Shown: in pieces, positions 1 through 7,544 of the stretch
Layout: every line of letters begins with the position of its first letter
Position numbering within the stretch: the stretch's first letter is position 1
Made by a program: the position numbers and the translations under genes
Source: Clostridia bacterium
GTDB taxonomy: Bacteria; Bacillota_A; Clostridia; Christensenellales; Aristaeellaceae
DNA length: 16,552 nucleotides
Assembly: GCA_017432405.1 (NCBI GenBank)
Contig: JAFRJF010000312.1
Coordinates: 1-16,552, forward strand
Reading direction: 5' to 3'
The notes under the pieces: model-generated
What the model was told of the DNA's origin: nothing
The model's database searches: none
What the model saw: the letters and a program-made list of their open reading frames with translations, nothing else

Positions 1-189
1 CGAGCTGGAATGTTCCCCCGGAACGATGCCCAGGTAGGCAGCGAACTGCTCTGCCGAGGGAAACCGCATGAAATCCCCAACCTCTACCATTACAGATAGC
101 GCGGTCGGACGCTTTACACCCAAAAAGCAGGTCAATTGATTGACCGGTTCCCGATAGGCGTCACGCTTTTGGTTGCACTCCTCTAACCC
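1..189 (-). pseudogene. IS110-family transposase, C-terminal fragment
   Basis: Reading the minus strand from 189 down to 1 gives an open frame that matches the C-terminal Transposase_20 domain of IS110-type DEDD transposases. It includes the stretches LGVKRPTALSVMVEVGDF, MRFPSAEQFAAYLG and IVPGEHSS, which is the family's typical G(I/V)-TAL-EIGDF-RF-A-YLGLVP-EHSSG pattern. The frame has a TAG stop at 190-192 just upstream, so the N-terminal RuvC-like catalytic half is missing here and is replaced by a low-complexity heptamer repeat. The other end runs off the window edge. It is therefore a decayed insertion-sequence remnant, not an active element; the flanking region that would carry the bridge RNA is not visible. 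Family identity rests on motif recognition only. Confidence 0.82.
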
Positions 190-211
190 CTAAAACCTAA
201 CCCCTAACCCC
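184..211. repeat. telomere-like heptamer repeat (TAACCCC)n
   Basis: Four consecutive 7-bp units: TAACCCC, TAAAACC, TAACCCC, TAACCCC. The minus strand therefore carries three GGGG tracts plus a GG, separated by TTA-type loops, which could form a two-tetrad or imperfect G-quadruplex. The tract lies exactly where the transposase frame breaks off and immediately before palindrome copy 1. It probably marks an old rearrangement or slippage point; no coding function is visible. Confidence 0.7.
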
Positions 212-212
212 T

Positions 213-251
213 CAAATACTGATTTGTCGCGGGGCGACAAATCAGTATTTG
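213..251. repeat. dispersed palindrome, copy 1
   Basis: Perfect inverted repeat with arms AATACTGATTTGTCGC and GCGACAAATCAGTATT around a GGG loop; here the pairing extends to 18 bp (213-230 with 234-251). The same arms recur at 11465-11499 and 14810-14844 with different 3-nt loops. This copy lies beyond the terminator of the rhamnosidase gene and next to the IS110 remnant. There is no long T tract on either side, so by itself it is not a classical intrinsic terminator. It is best viewed as a REP-like or miniature palindromic element. Confidence 0.85.
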
Positions 252-270
252 CATACGACAGAACAATTGC

Positions 271-311
271 AAAAAAATCATCCCACATGCCGCAACCGGC
301 ATGTGGGATGA
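271..311 (-). terminator. intrinsic terminator of the rhamnosidase operon
   Basis: A 15-bp perfect stem (278-292 paired with 297-311) with a 4-nt loop, followed on the minus strand by seven T (277-271). It begins 6 nt after the GH78 stop codon, so it is a textbook rho-independent terminator closing the minus-strand cluster. Confidence 0.93.
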
Positions 312-317
312 ATCCCT

Positions 318-3125
318 TTATTCGACCTCCCTGAGCAACCGATCAATGCGCTGCCGCTGTTCCTCGGTCATGCTGGTAAAGGGGCCCCAGCTCATCTCCC
401 GCAGGGTGCAGAGCTCCTTTTCGAAGGGAATGTGATCCTCCTTGAAGGTGTACTCGCGCTTAATGATCTCCATGGCCTTGGGATTGGCCTTCAAATCCTC
501 CCAGCTGGAATCGAGGCTGTAGACCTTGCGATAGGGAACGGTGGGCGCGTAGGTGAAGCTGTAGCGGCCAGGGTTCGCGGTGAAGGCCACGTCCGCGCCC
601 TGCTGCCGCAGGCTGCCGGGTACGACGTTCAGCCCCTGGCACTGGGCCTCGATGACCGAAGCTTCGGCGTCGGGCAGCACGATTTCCGCCTGAGTGTCGA
701 AGGGCACGGTGAAGCCGAAGCGCAGCCGGCTCCCCTCGATGGCCCACTCGGATTCGATCAGGCCCGAGGCGGAATCCAGCTTCGCCGCCGCGCTGCCGAT
801 TTGGTAGTTGGGCTTCGGGGCGATTGTGAAGCGCTTGAAGCCCGGGGCGTCTTCCACGGGGTTGATGCCCAGCATGTCACGGAACATCCATTCCACGATA
901 GAGCCGTAGGAGTAGTGGTTCATCGAGTTCATCTCGGTGCCGCTGACCTTGCCGTCGGGCATCACGGAATTCCAGCGCTCCCAGATGGTGGTCGCGCCCA
1001 TGAGCACCTCGTAAAGCCAGCCCGGATAGCCCTTCTCCATCAACAGGTGATAGGCGATGTCGTTCATGCCGTTTTCGGAGAGCGCCCGGCACAGGTAAGG
1101 CGTTCCCGTAAAGCCGGTGTTCAGGTGGTAGAAGTTCTTCTGGAGACGGTTCAGCAGCATGCCGCGCACCTGTTCCACCGCGTAATCCGGGGCCAGGTCC
1201 ATGACCAGCGCCAGCACGCAGCCGGTCATGGTGTCGATGGCCAGCCGGCCCGAAGGAGTGAAATATTCCCGCACGAAGGCCGCGCGAATCTCCTCGGCCA
1301 GGTTGTCGTAAAAGGCGGCATCCTCCGCGTAACCCAGTACGTGAGCCGCTTTTGCCACGATGCGGGTGGAATGGCAGTAGTAGGCCGAGGCGATGTAATT
1401 CGGGTCCGTGCCGCCGTAGACGCCGCCCGGATAGCTGCCGTCCAGCGCCAGCCAGTCGGCATAGTGGGTGCCGGTGAGCCAGAGGCGCTTGCCGCCGTCC
1501 GCGTCGTCCTGGCGCTTCATATAGTCCACCCAGGCCTTCATGCTGGGGTACTGGCGGCGCAGTATGCCCCTGTCGCCGGAATGCAGATACGTATTCCACG
1601 GGATGACCGTGGCGGCGTCGGCCCAGACGGTGGAGGCGTCGCCGGAATAGTTGGCCACGGGCACCACGTCCGGCACGCTGCCGTCCAGTTTCTTCTGCTC
1701 CAGGTAGATGTCGTGGCCGTACTTGGTGTAGAAGGCGTAGGTGTCCATGAAGAAGCACGCCGTGCCGGAGAAGATCTGGGCGTCGCCGGTCCAGCCGTAG
1801 CGCTCGTCGCGCTGGGGGCAGTCGGTAGGCACGTCCAGGAAGTTGCCCTTCATGCCCCAGCGGGCGTTGCGCACCAGCCGGTTGACCAGTTCGTCGGAGG
1901 TGACAATGTCGCCCCGGGCGTCCATTTCGGAGTGGATCACCAGGCCGGTGAAGTCGTCTGCGTTGATCTTCCCCACCCAGCCCTCGACCTTCACGAACCG
2001 GAAGCCGTAAAAGGTGAAGTGCTGGCGCACGTCCCGGGGCGTGCCGTCGGAGATATAGGTGAATTCCGCCTTCGCAGTGCGCAGGTTGTCCCGATAGAAG
2101 CAGTCGTCCTGGAGCAGCTCGCCGAATTGCAGGTGGATTTGCGTGCCCTTGGGCGCGTCGCAGTGGAATTGCAGCCAGCCCACCATGTTCTGCCCCATGT
2201 CCAGCACCGTCTCCCCCGCCGGGGTGTGCAGCACCGCTGCGGGCTTCAGGCGCTCGTGGACGACGATGGGCGGGGACAGCCGGTCGCACAGCCGGTCATA
2301 TCCCAGGTCGATGGGCCTGACGCCGAAGGTGTCAGAGGTATCCAGCGTGGCGTCGTAGAACTCTCCGCAGTAAATGCCGGACGCCACGATCTGGCTTCTG
2401 CGCGCCTGCCAGCTTTCATCGGTGCAGACAATTTCCTTTGTGCCGTCCTGATACCAGATGTGTATCTCGGCAATGGCCGCCAGCCGGTCGCCGTAATTTT
2501 CGAAGCGCTTCACCAGACCGAAATTGCCCTTGTACCAGCCGTCGCCCAGGGTGATTTCCAGCAGGTTGTCCCCCTGGAGCACAGGCAGGTCGAAGGTCTG
2601 ATACTGGATCCAGTCGTCGTAGTCGCAGAAGCCGGGCAGCAGGCATTCGTTCCCCTGCTTTTCGCCGTTCAGACTCAGCTCATACACGCCAAGGCCCACC
2701 GCATACGCCCGGGCTCTGGCGACGGGTTTATCGACGCTGATGTGTCTGAACAGCACCGCCTGCACCGATTTGTCCGCGTCGGGGGTGATCCACCGGGCGC
2801 GCCAGGGGGCATCCTTGCCGGTTTCAAACCACTGGACCGCGCTCTCGGCAGCGTCCCCGGCGTCGTCCCGGACCCACACCTTCCAGTAATAGCGGGTCAT
2901 CGGCGCGAGATCGACGGGCAGCTCGAAGCCGGTGGAGACGATGTCGGCGCGCTCCCCGCTGTCGTACAGGCAGTCGGCGAAGTCCTCCGACAGGGATACC
3001 CAGACCCGCGCCGCCTGCTGGAAGCTTCCCTTGGCTTCGGTCACCACATATGAAACCGTCGGGTGCGCCACGTCCCAGCCCAGGGGGTTGGTCAGGTGGT
3101 TCAGCTTACAATGGATGATCTTCAT
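318..3125 (-). CDS. alpha-L-rhamnosidase, GH78 (935 aa)
   Basis: Hydrolyses terminal alpha-L-rhamnose from imported rhamnosides; no signal peptide is visible, so it should act in the cytoplasm. The order fits GH78: Fn3-like N-terminus (about 1-105), rhamnosidase N domain (about 125-290), beta-sandwich (about 300-395), six-hairpin (alpha/alpha)6 catalytic domain (about 405-770) and C-terminal beta domain (about 775-865). The signature DCPQRDERYGWTGDAQ is present; E441 in RDE is the expected general acid and E716 in IWERW the expected base. A charged tail of about 70 residues follows the usual domains. The start is supported by AAGGAG (reverse complement at 3135-3140), 9 nt before ATG. It is last in the transport operon, 28 nt after a permease gene, and is followed by a strong terminator. 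Family assignment is confident; the natural substrate is not known. Confidence 0.95.
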   Translation of the reverse strand: MKIIHCKLNHLTNPLGWDVAHPTVSYVVTEAKGSFQQAARVWVSLSEDFADCLYDSGERADIVSTGFELPVDLAPMTRYYWKVWVRDDAGDAAESAVQWFETGKDAPWRARWITPDADKSVQAVLFRHISVDKPVARARAYAVGLGVYELSLNGEKQGNECLLPGFCDYDDWIQYQTFDLPVLQGDNLLEITLGDGWYKGNFGLVKRFENYGDRLAAIAEIHIWYQDGTKEIVCTDESWQARRSQIVASGIYCGEFYDATLDTSDTFGVRPIDLGYDRLCDRLSPPIVVHERLKPAAVLHTPAGETVLDMGQNMVGWLQFHCDAPKGTQIHLQFGELLQDDCFYRDNLRTAKAEFTYISDGTPRDVRQHFTFYGFRFVKVEGWVGKINADDFTGLVIHSEMDARGDIVTSDELVNRLVRNARWGMKGNFLDVPTDCPQRDERYGWTGDAQIFSGTACFFMDTYAFYTKYGHDIYLEQKKLDGSVPDVVPVANYSGDASTVWADAATVIPWNTYLHSGDRGILRRQYPSMKAWVDYMKRQDDADGGKRLWLTGTHYADWLALDGSYPGGVYGGTDPNYIASAYYCHSTRIVAKAAHVLGYAEDAAFYDNLAEEIRAAFVREYFTPSGRLAIDTMTGCVLALVMDLAPDYAVEQVRGMLLNRLQKNFYHLNTGFTGTPYLCRALSENGMNDIAYHLLMEKGYPGWLYEVLMGATTIWERWNSVMPDGKVSGTEMNSMNHYSYGSIVEWMFRDMLGINPVEDAPGFKRFTIAPKPNYQIGSAAAKLDSASGLIESEWAIEGSRLRFGFTVPFDTQAEIVLPDAEASVIEAQCQGLNVVPGSLRQQGADVAFTANPGRYSFTYAPTVPYRKVYSLDSSWEDLKANPKAMEIIKREYTFKEDHIPFEKELCTLREMSWGPFTSMTEEQRQRIDRLLREVE

Positions 3126-3153
3126 TTGAATGTGCTCCTTGTTTACAGATGAT

Positions 3154-3987
3154 TTATCCCTTTACAGCGCCCGCCACCATGCCAGCCACGATGCGCTTGT
3201 TGAAGAACAGGAACAGTATCAGCATCGGGACGGTAATGATGATGATGTCGGCAAACAGCAGGTTGTAGTTGTTGCCCAGCTGTCCCTTGTAATTGTACAG
3301 CGTCAGCTGTACGGTGGTGTTGGCCGCGCCGGGCAGGAAGTACAGCGGGTTGGTGAAGTCGTTGAACGTCTGCACGCCCACCAGTATGATGATCGTGGCC
3401 TGGATCGGCTTGAGCAGCGGGAAGATCACCTTCTGGAAGATCTGCCAGCGGTTGCAGCCGTCGATGGAGGCGGCCTCCTCCAGGTCCACGGGGATCGAGG
3501 ACATGAAGCCGCGATACAGCATGATCGTGAAGGGGGTTTGCAGCGCGATCTCGATCATGACCATCGAGAACATGGTCTTGTAGATGCCCATGGACTGTAG
3601 CATGCGGATGGTGGGCAGTATGGACGCGGGGATCATCAGGCCCAGCATGATGACCGACTGTATGGTCGTCATCAGCTTGCCCTTGCGCCGCTGGATGACG
3701 TAGCCCGCCATGGCGCCGGTGACGATCAGGCCCAGCACCGTGAACACCGTCAGTATCGCGCTGTTCTTGAAGGCGGTGACCAGCTGGTAGTTGCCGTGCT
3801 TGATGACCTCGAGGTAGTTTTCAAAGTGCAGCTCGGTGGGCCAGGCGATGGACAGCCGGTTGGCCTCCTTCTTGGACTTGATGGACTGGACGAACATGAA
3901 GTAGAACGGGATCAGGAAGATCACGGCGGTCAGGATCAGGCCGACGATGTCCCCGATGATCTGGTTTCTCCTCTTCTTGCCTTCCAT
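3154..3987 (-). CDS. sugar ABC transporter permease, MalG-type (CUT1)
   Basis: Inner-membrane permease of 277 aa, the second transmembrane subunit of a CUT1 sugar importer. About six hydrophobic segments are visible, beginning with the one near residues 12-32. The cytoplasmic EAA loop that docks the ATPase reads EEAASIDGCNRWQIFQKV (about residues 169-186). The C-terminus (AGMVAGAVKG) is typical of MalG-like subunits. Its ATG overlaps the TAA of the upstream permease by one base (TAATG), so the two are translationally coupled. Together with the binding protein and the rhamnosidase it should import an oligosaccharide or glycoside carrying rhamnose; that substrate is inferred from the neighbourhood only. 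No ATPase gene is present. Confidence 0.95.
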   Translation of the reverse strand: MEGKKRRNQIIGDIVGLILTAVIFLIPFYFMFVQSIKSKKEANRLSIAWPTELHFENYLEVIKHGNYQLVTAFKNSAILTVFTVLGLIVTGAMAGYVIQRRKGKLMTTIQSVIMLGLMIPASILPTIRMLQSMGIYKTMFSMVMIEIALQTPFTIMLYRGFMSSIPVDLEEAASIDGCNRWQIFQKVIFPLLKPIQATIIILVGVQTFNDFTNPLYFLPGAANTTVQLTLYNYKGQLGNNYNLLFADIIIITVPMLILFLFFNKRIVAGMVAGAVKG

Positions 3988-4859
3988 TACCGGATCGCCT
4001 CCTCTCGCTTGTTCAGGAAGTGCTGCAGCGGGAAGGCGATGATCGAAATCAGTATGAGCATCACCACGTTGCCCGCGGTGGACAGGCCGTAGAAGCCCGC
4101 GGCGTACTGCTTGTAGATCACCGAGGCCAGCACGTCCGTGGCGAAGCCCGGTCCGCCGCCGGTCATGGCCCAGATCAGGTCAAAGGTGCGCAGGCCGCCA
4201 ATCAGCGACAGTATGATGATGGAGTTCTGGGCCGGGGCCACCAGTGGAAGCGTCACGTTGGTGATCTGCTGCCACCAGGTCGCGCCGTCGATGGACGCCG
4301 CCTCATAATAGCTCCGGTCGATGGACTGTATGCCCGCGATGTAGATGACCACCGAGATCGACAGGCCCTTCCACACATCGGTCAGTATGATGCCCCACAG
4401 CGCGACCTTGGGGTCGCCCAGGAAATCCACCGGCTTTCCGCCGAGGCCCTGGATCGCCACGTTGAGCAGACCCTTCGTCGGGTGCATCATGTAGGCAAAG
4501 GTCAGGCCCACGGCCATGGTGGACACCAGGTTCGGGAAGAACACCGCCGAGCGGATGAAGCCCTTGGTCTTGATGCTGCTGGTCAGGAAGATGGCTATGA
4601 AGAACGCCAGCACCACCTTCAGGCCGCTGGTGGCGAAGGCATACAGCAGCGTGTGGGGCACCGACGAGCTCATGGCCGGGTCGGTGAAGAACAGCTTGTA
4701 GTTCTCCAGGCCGTTGAAGGTCGCCGTTTCGAAGTTCCAGACCGTCATGCTGTAGTAGAGCGAGGATATGACGGGCCAGAGGAAGAAGATCAGGAAAATA
4801 GCCAACGACGGTACGACGAACCAAACCGAATACAGGCTCTTTTCCTTCGTCTTTGTCAT
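3987..4859 (-). CDS. sugar ABC transporter permease, MalF-type (CUT1)
   Basis: First permease subunit of the CUT1 importer, 290 aa from the preferred start, with about six membrane segments and the EAA loop YEAASIDGATWWQQITNV (about residues 184-201). An upstream in-frame ATG at 4874 would add five residues (MEATS), but the GGAGG (reverse complement at 4868-4872) overlaps that codon and lies 8 nt before the ATG at 4859, so MTKTKEK is the likelier N-terminus. It follows the binding-protein gene after an 88-nt gap holding a GC-rich hairpin, and overlaps the next permease by one base. Confidence 0.94.
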   Translation of the reverse strand: MTKTKEKSLYSVWFVVPSLAIFLIFFLWPVISSLYYSMTVWNFETATFNGLENYKLFFTDPAMSSSVPHTLLYAFATSGLKVVLAFFIAIFLTSSIKTKGFIRSAVFFPNLVSTMAVGLTFAYMMHPTKGLLNVAIQGLGGKPVDFLGDPKVALWGIILTDVWKGLSISVVIYIAGIQSIDRSYYEAASIDGATWWQQITNVTLPLVAPAQNSIIILSLIGGLRTFDLIWAMTGGGPGFATDVLASVIYKQYAAGFYGLSTAGNVVMLILISIIAFPLQHFLNKREEAIR

Positions 4860-4879
4860 GCTTGTCGCCTCCATTGGGA

Positions 4880-4908
4880 AGGCCGCCTGACATTCAGACA
4901 GGCGGCCT
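4880..4908 (-). other. intercistronic mRNA hairpin
   Basis: GC-rich inverted repeat (AGGCCGCCTG at 4880-4889 with CAGGCGGCCT at 4899-4908; 10-bp stem, 9-nt loop) between the binding-protein stop and the first permease start. There is no T tract, so it is unlikely to be a full terminator. In sugar ABC operons such hairpins often protect the upstream message so that the binding protein is made in excess over the permeases; that role is inferred here. Confidence 0.7.
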
Positions 4909-4947
4909 CATGATTACGTTCGGTAAACGCAGGCCGTTACGACCCTG

Positions 4948-6234
4948 TTATTCCCAGTTGTAGCCCAGCTGGACAGCGGACTTCTTGCAATCCTCGTCGT
5001 AGTCCTTGGCGGCGTCCGCGCCGGACATCTGGCCCATGGCGACGGCGGTGGTCAGCTGCTCGCAGGCCGTGCCCTTGATGGGAGAGACGTACTCCAGGGC
5101 GGGGCAGGTCTTGCCGGCGTCAAAGTACTGCTGCATGTCCACGCGCACCGCGTCGCACACGGTCTCGGGCAGCGTATAGCCCTTGATGCAGGAGGGGCCG
5201 TTGGCGCCGTAGGTCTCGAAGTACAGGTTCAGCATCTCCTCGGAGAAGTAGAAGTCCAGGAAGGCCTTCACGGCGTCGATGTTCTGGCTGTCCTTCCAGA
5301 CGTAGAAGCTCATGGGCTCCCACACGGTCAGGCCGTGGTTGTCGGGATCGTCGCCGGGCACGCCGAACACGCCGATGTTGGCCTGGTCGTCAGCCTCAGC
5401 GATGATCAGCGGAAGCTGCTGGGTCAGGATGAACCAGTGGGTCGCCTCGCCGGTGCCGATGGCGAAGTTGCCGTCCTGCACGGTGGCGGCGGACTTGTCG
5501 GCGTTCAGGTAGTCCACCAGGTCCTCGTACTTGGTCCAGGAGCGGGTGGCCACGGGAATGTCGGCGTACTTGGCCTTGCCCTCGGTGTACTCCTCGGCGA
5601 AGGTCGGATACTCGGCGTTGATGTTGTAGTAGTCGCCCAGGAACAGCACCTGGGTGGTCCAGGTATCTCCGGCGGTAAGCTCAATGGGGGTCTTGCCCGC
5701 TTCCTTCAGCTTGGCACAGTTGTCCACGAACTCGGCCCAGGTGTGGGGCACTTCCAAGCCCAGCTCCTCATAGTCGGGCTTGTAGTAGATGATCGCGCCC
5801 GCCTGGGTGGAGGACTGGGGCAGGCCGTACACCGCGCCGTCGATGGTGACGGAGCTCAGGAAGGCGTCGTCGACCCGGGAGACCAGATCCCAATCCTTGA
5901 TGTCCAGGAAGCAGCGGGAGGGATTCAGGTCGTACAGCTTGGAGCCGGAATTGTAGACCATCAGGTCGGGCAGGTCGTTGGAGGCGATGCGGGTCTTGAG
6001 CAGGTTGTCGCCCTCGGATCCGCCGGGATTGATCTCGGTCTCGACGTGCAGGCCCAGGGCTTCCTCAGCCGCCGCGATGACCGCCAGGGTGCCGGGGTTC
6101 AGCTCGGCCTGGCCGCCCCAGAAGGTAATGGTCACGCCCTCATAGGGCTTGGCCTCCGCAACTGCGGAAACGCCCATCAGCATGGTGACCGCCAGCGCGA
6201 TGGCCAGGGTCAAAGACATAAGCTTCCTGTTCAT
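4948..6234 (-). CDS. sugar ABC transporter substrate-binding protein (428 aa)
   Basis: Extracytoplasmic solute-binding protein of the SBP_bac_1/CUT1 kind that captures the sugar and delivers it to the two permeases. A clear signal peptide (residues 1 to about 26-28: MNRK, a hydrophobic core, then SAVAEA) is followed by VTITFWGGQAELNPG, typical of the start of the mature fold. The frame is open upstream to an ATG at 6279, but AAGGAGG sits 4 nt before the ATG at 6234 and the signal peptide begins there, so that start is chosen. No Cys is present at the signal cleavage region, so it is not an obvious lipoprotein, unlike most Gram-positive binding proteins. First gene of the transport unit, with its own promoter region at 6280-6488. 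Confidence 0.93.
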   Translation of the reverse strand: MNRKLMSLTLAIALAVTMLMGVSAVAEAKPYEGVTITFWGGQAELNPGTLAVIAAAEEALGLHVETEINPGGSEGDNLLKTRIASNDLPDLMVYNSGSKLYDLNPSRCFLDIKDWDLVSRVDDAFLSSVTIDGAVYGLPQSSTQAGAIIYYKPDYEELGLEVPHTWAEFVDNCAKLKEAGKTPIELTAGDTWTTQVLFLGDYYNINAEYPTFAEEYTEGKAKYADIPVATRSWTKYEDLVDYLNADKSAATVQDGNFAIGTGEATHWFILTQQLPLIIAEADDQANIGVFGVPGDDPDNHGLTVWEPMSFYVWKDSQNIDAVKAFLDFYFSEEMLNLYFETYGANGPSCIKGYTLPETVCDAVRVDMQQYFDAGKTCPALEYVSPIKGTACEQLTTAVAMGQMSGADAAKDYDEDCKKSAVQLGYNWE

Positions 6235-6306
6235 GGTTCCTCCTTGATATTCGCCATTGGCGTATTTTAAGCTCCACATGCCATGTGTCGCTTAATTCCA
6301 TTGTGT

Positions 6307-6324
6307 TAATAGTATAAACTATTA
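6307..6324. promoter_or_regulatory. candidate operator dyad over the binding-protein promoter
   Basis: Perfect inverted repeat TAATAGT-ATAA-ACTATTA (7-bp arms, 4-nt centre) covering the -10 hexamer of the proximal promoter at 6311-6339. A repressor bound here would block transcription. A second short dyad (CACATG-C-CATGTG, 6275-6287) lies in the 5' leader. Which protein binds is unknown; the neighbouring AraC regulator usually uses direct rather than inverted sites. Confidence 0.45.
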
Positions 6325-6339
6325 TCGACAGTTTTTCAA
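6311..6339 (-). promoter_or_regulatory. proximal promoter of the transport/rhamnosidase operon
   Basis: Minus-strand hexamers TTGAAA (6334-6339) and TATACT (6311-6316) separated by exactly 17 bp, a near-consensus sigma-A promoter. Transcription would begin near 6304, giving a leader of about 70 nt before the binding-protein ATG at 6234. Confidence 0.75.
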
Positions 6340-6428
6340 GCCCAAATTATGTGTATTTGTGGATTTTATTGACATCCCGCATCGTTTATGCATCGATACA
6401 GGCGGTGCTTGCATCAGCCCTTAACTGT

Positions 6429-6457
6429 ATTATAAAGGACTTTTGCGGAATATTGAA
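6429..6457 (-). promoter_or_regulatory. possible distal promoter of the transport operon
   Basis: Minus-strand TATAAT (6429-6434) is a perfect -10 box with a weak TTCAAT (6452-6457) 17 bp upstream. A poor -35 with a good -10 is what an activator-dependent promoter looks like, and the AraC gene ends only about 30 bp upstream. The whole 6235-6488 gap is AT-rich and contains no gene; no terminator is evident after the AraC gene. Confidence 0.5.
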
Positions 6458-6488
6458 TTGCAAAAACGGATATGAAATTGATATTTTT

Positions 6489-7544
6489 TTACCTAAATAC
6501 ATCCTCCAGGTTGTCCCGGCGGTATTCCCCCGGCGTCTTGTGGAAGACCTGGCGGAAGGTACGGATGAAGTGCTCCACGTGCATATAGCCCACGGCGATG
6601 CCGACCTCCTCGACGCTGAGCTTCTCGTCGGGCAGGCGCAGCAGCCGGCAGGCCTCGGTCATGCGACACTCCCTGAGCATCTCGGAAAAGGATTTCCCGA
6701 CGCTCTGCTTGAGCATGCGGCTGAGATAGGAGGGATTATAGTGGAATTCACGGGCCGTGGATTCCAGCGAGATATGGGCATAGTTCTGGCGGACATAGCC
6801 GAGTATGTCGATGATGCGCTTGTTGTAGCGATCCTGGTACTCGGCCTCCGTATTCTGGATGTGGTTGCGAAGGATGTAATAGAACAGCGTCATGAAGCCG
6901 TTGTTGAGCATCTGGGCGCTGTAGCGCTCCGAACGGTAGCTCTCCATATAGAGGAAGGCGACCTGGGACTGTATGAACGCGTCCTCGCCGGTGTGGATCA
7001 GCAGGTAGCGATTCTTTCCCGACCCGCTCAGGCACCGACACAGGTAGTCGGACAGTATGTCGCCCTCCTCCATGATGTGAAAGAAGGTCTTTTGGAAGGT
7101 GCTGGTCCTGACAAGCACATTGATGACGATGCTCTCGTCGAACACCGCCAGCGCGTGGGTCTCGCCGGGGGTGATGAAGCAGATGTCCCCCGTCCGCATG
7201 TGCAGGGGGATGCCCCCCACCGTATTGACGCAGCTGCCCCTGTACACATACAGTATCTCAAAATAGGTATGGCTGTGGGAGAACTCCGGCGTATAGCAAT
7301 AATGCTTTTTTATGGAGACGTCGGCATCCTTCGCGAACAGGTAGTCCACCTCGGGCATCGTGCTGAGCCATTCGGGCGTCACCTCCGGCACGAACAGCGA
7401 CAGGTCCTCGATGATCTCCGGGGGGATCGTGTCAAGATACGCCCTGCGCGCTTCAGGATCGTCCCGGAGCACATACATCCGCTGATAGATTCGCTCCGAT
7501 TCACACAGGGGACCGACCGTCTTCAAGAAGGCTTCACGATACAT
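6489..7544 (-). CDS. AraC-family transcriptional regulator (351 aa)
   Basis: Probable regulator of the adjacent uptake genes. A cupin-like ligand-binding region is visible around residues 85-135 (FSHSHTYFEILYVYRGS, then TGDICFITPGETHAL). A C-terminal AraC/XylS domain with two helix-turn-helix motifs occupies about residues 240-345 (ISLESTAREFHYNPSYLSRMLKQ and the signature VGYMHVEHFIRTFRQVFHKTPGEYR). There is no response-regulator receiver domain. The ATG at 7544 overlaps the end of the upstream sensor gene by 11 nt with only a weak SD, implying translational coupling. Upstream of the binding-protein gene in the same orientation, it most likely activates that operon. The ligand is unknown. 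Confidence 0.93.
   Translation of the reverse strand: MYREAFLKTVGPLCESERIYQRMYVLRDDPEARRAYLDTIPPEIIEDLSLFVPEVTPEWLSTMPEVDYLFAKDADVSIKKHYCYTPEFSHSHTYFEILYVYRGSCVNTVGGIPLHMRTGDICFITPGETHALAVFDESIVINVLVRTSTFQKTFFHIMEEGDILSDYLCRCLSGSGKNRYLLIHTGEDAFIQSQVAFLYMESYRSERYSAQMLNNGFMTLFYYILRNHIQNTEAEYQDRYNKRIIDILGYVRQNYAHISLESTAREFHYNPSYLSRMLKQSVGKSFSEMLRECRMTEACRLLRLPDEKLSVEEVGIAVGYMHVEHFIRTFRQVFHKTPGEYRRDNLEDVFR

Noticed and set aside
184..211. Chromosome end or linear replicon telomere
   Set aside because: Only four imperfect heptamers, internal to the sequence and beside an IS remnant.
432..3053. 873-codon open frame on the plus strand
   Set aside because: Antisense to the GH78 gene. Its composition (His, Val, Gly and Arg rich, no domain) is what the complement of a GC-rich gene gives.
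3130..4092. Plus-strand small ORFs opposite the permease genes
   Set aside because: Overlap well-supported membrane protein genes; no ribosome binding sites or motifs that would favour them.
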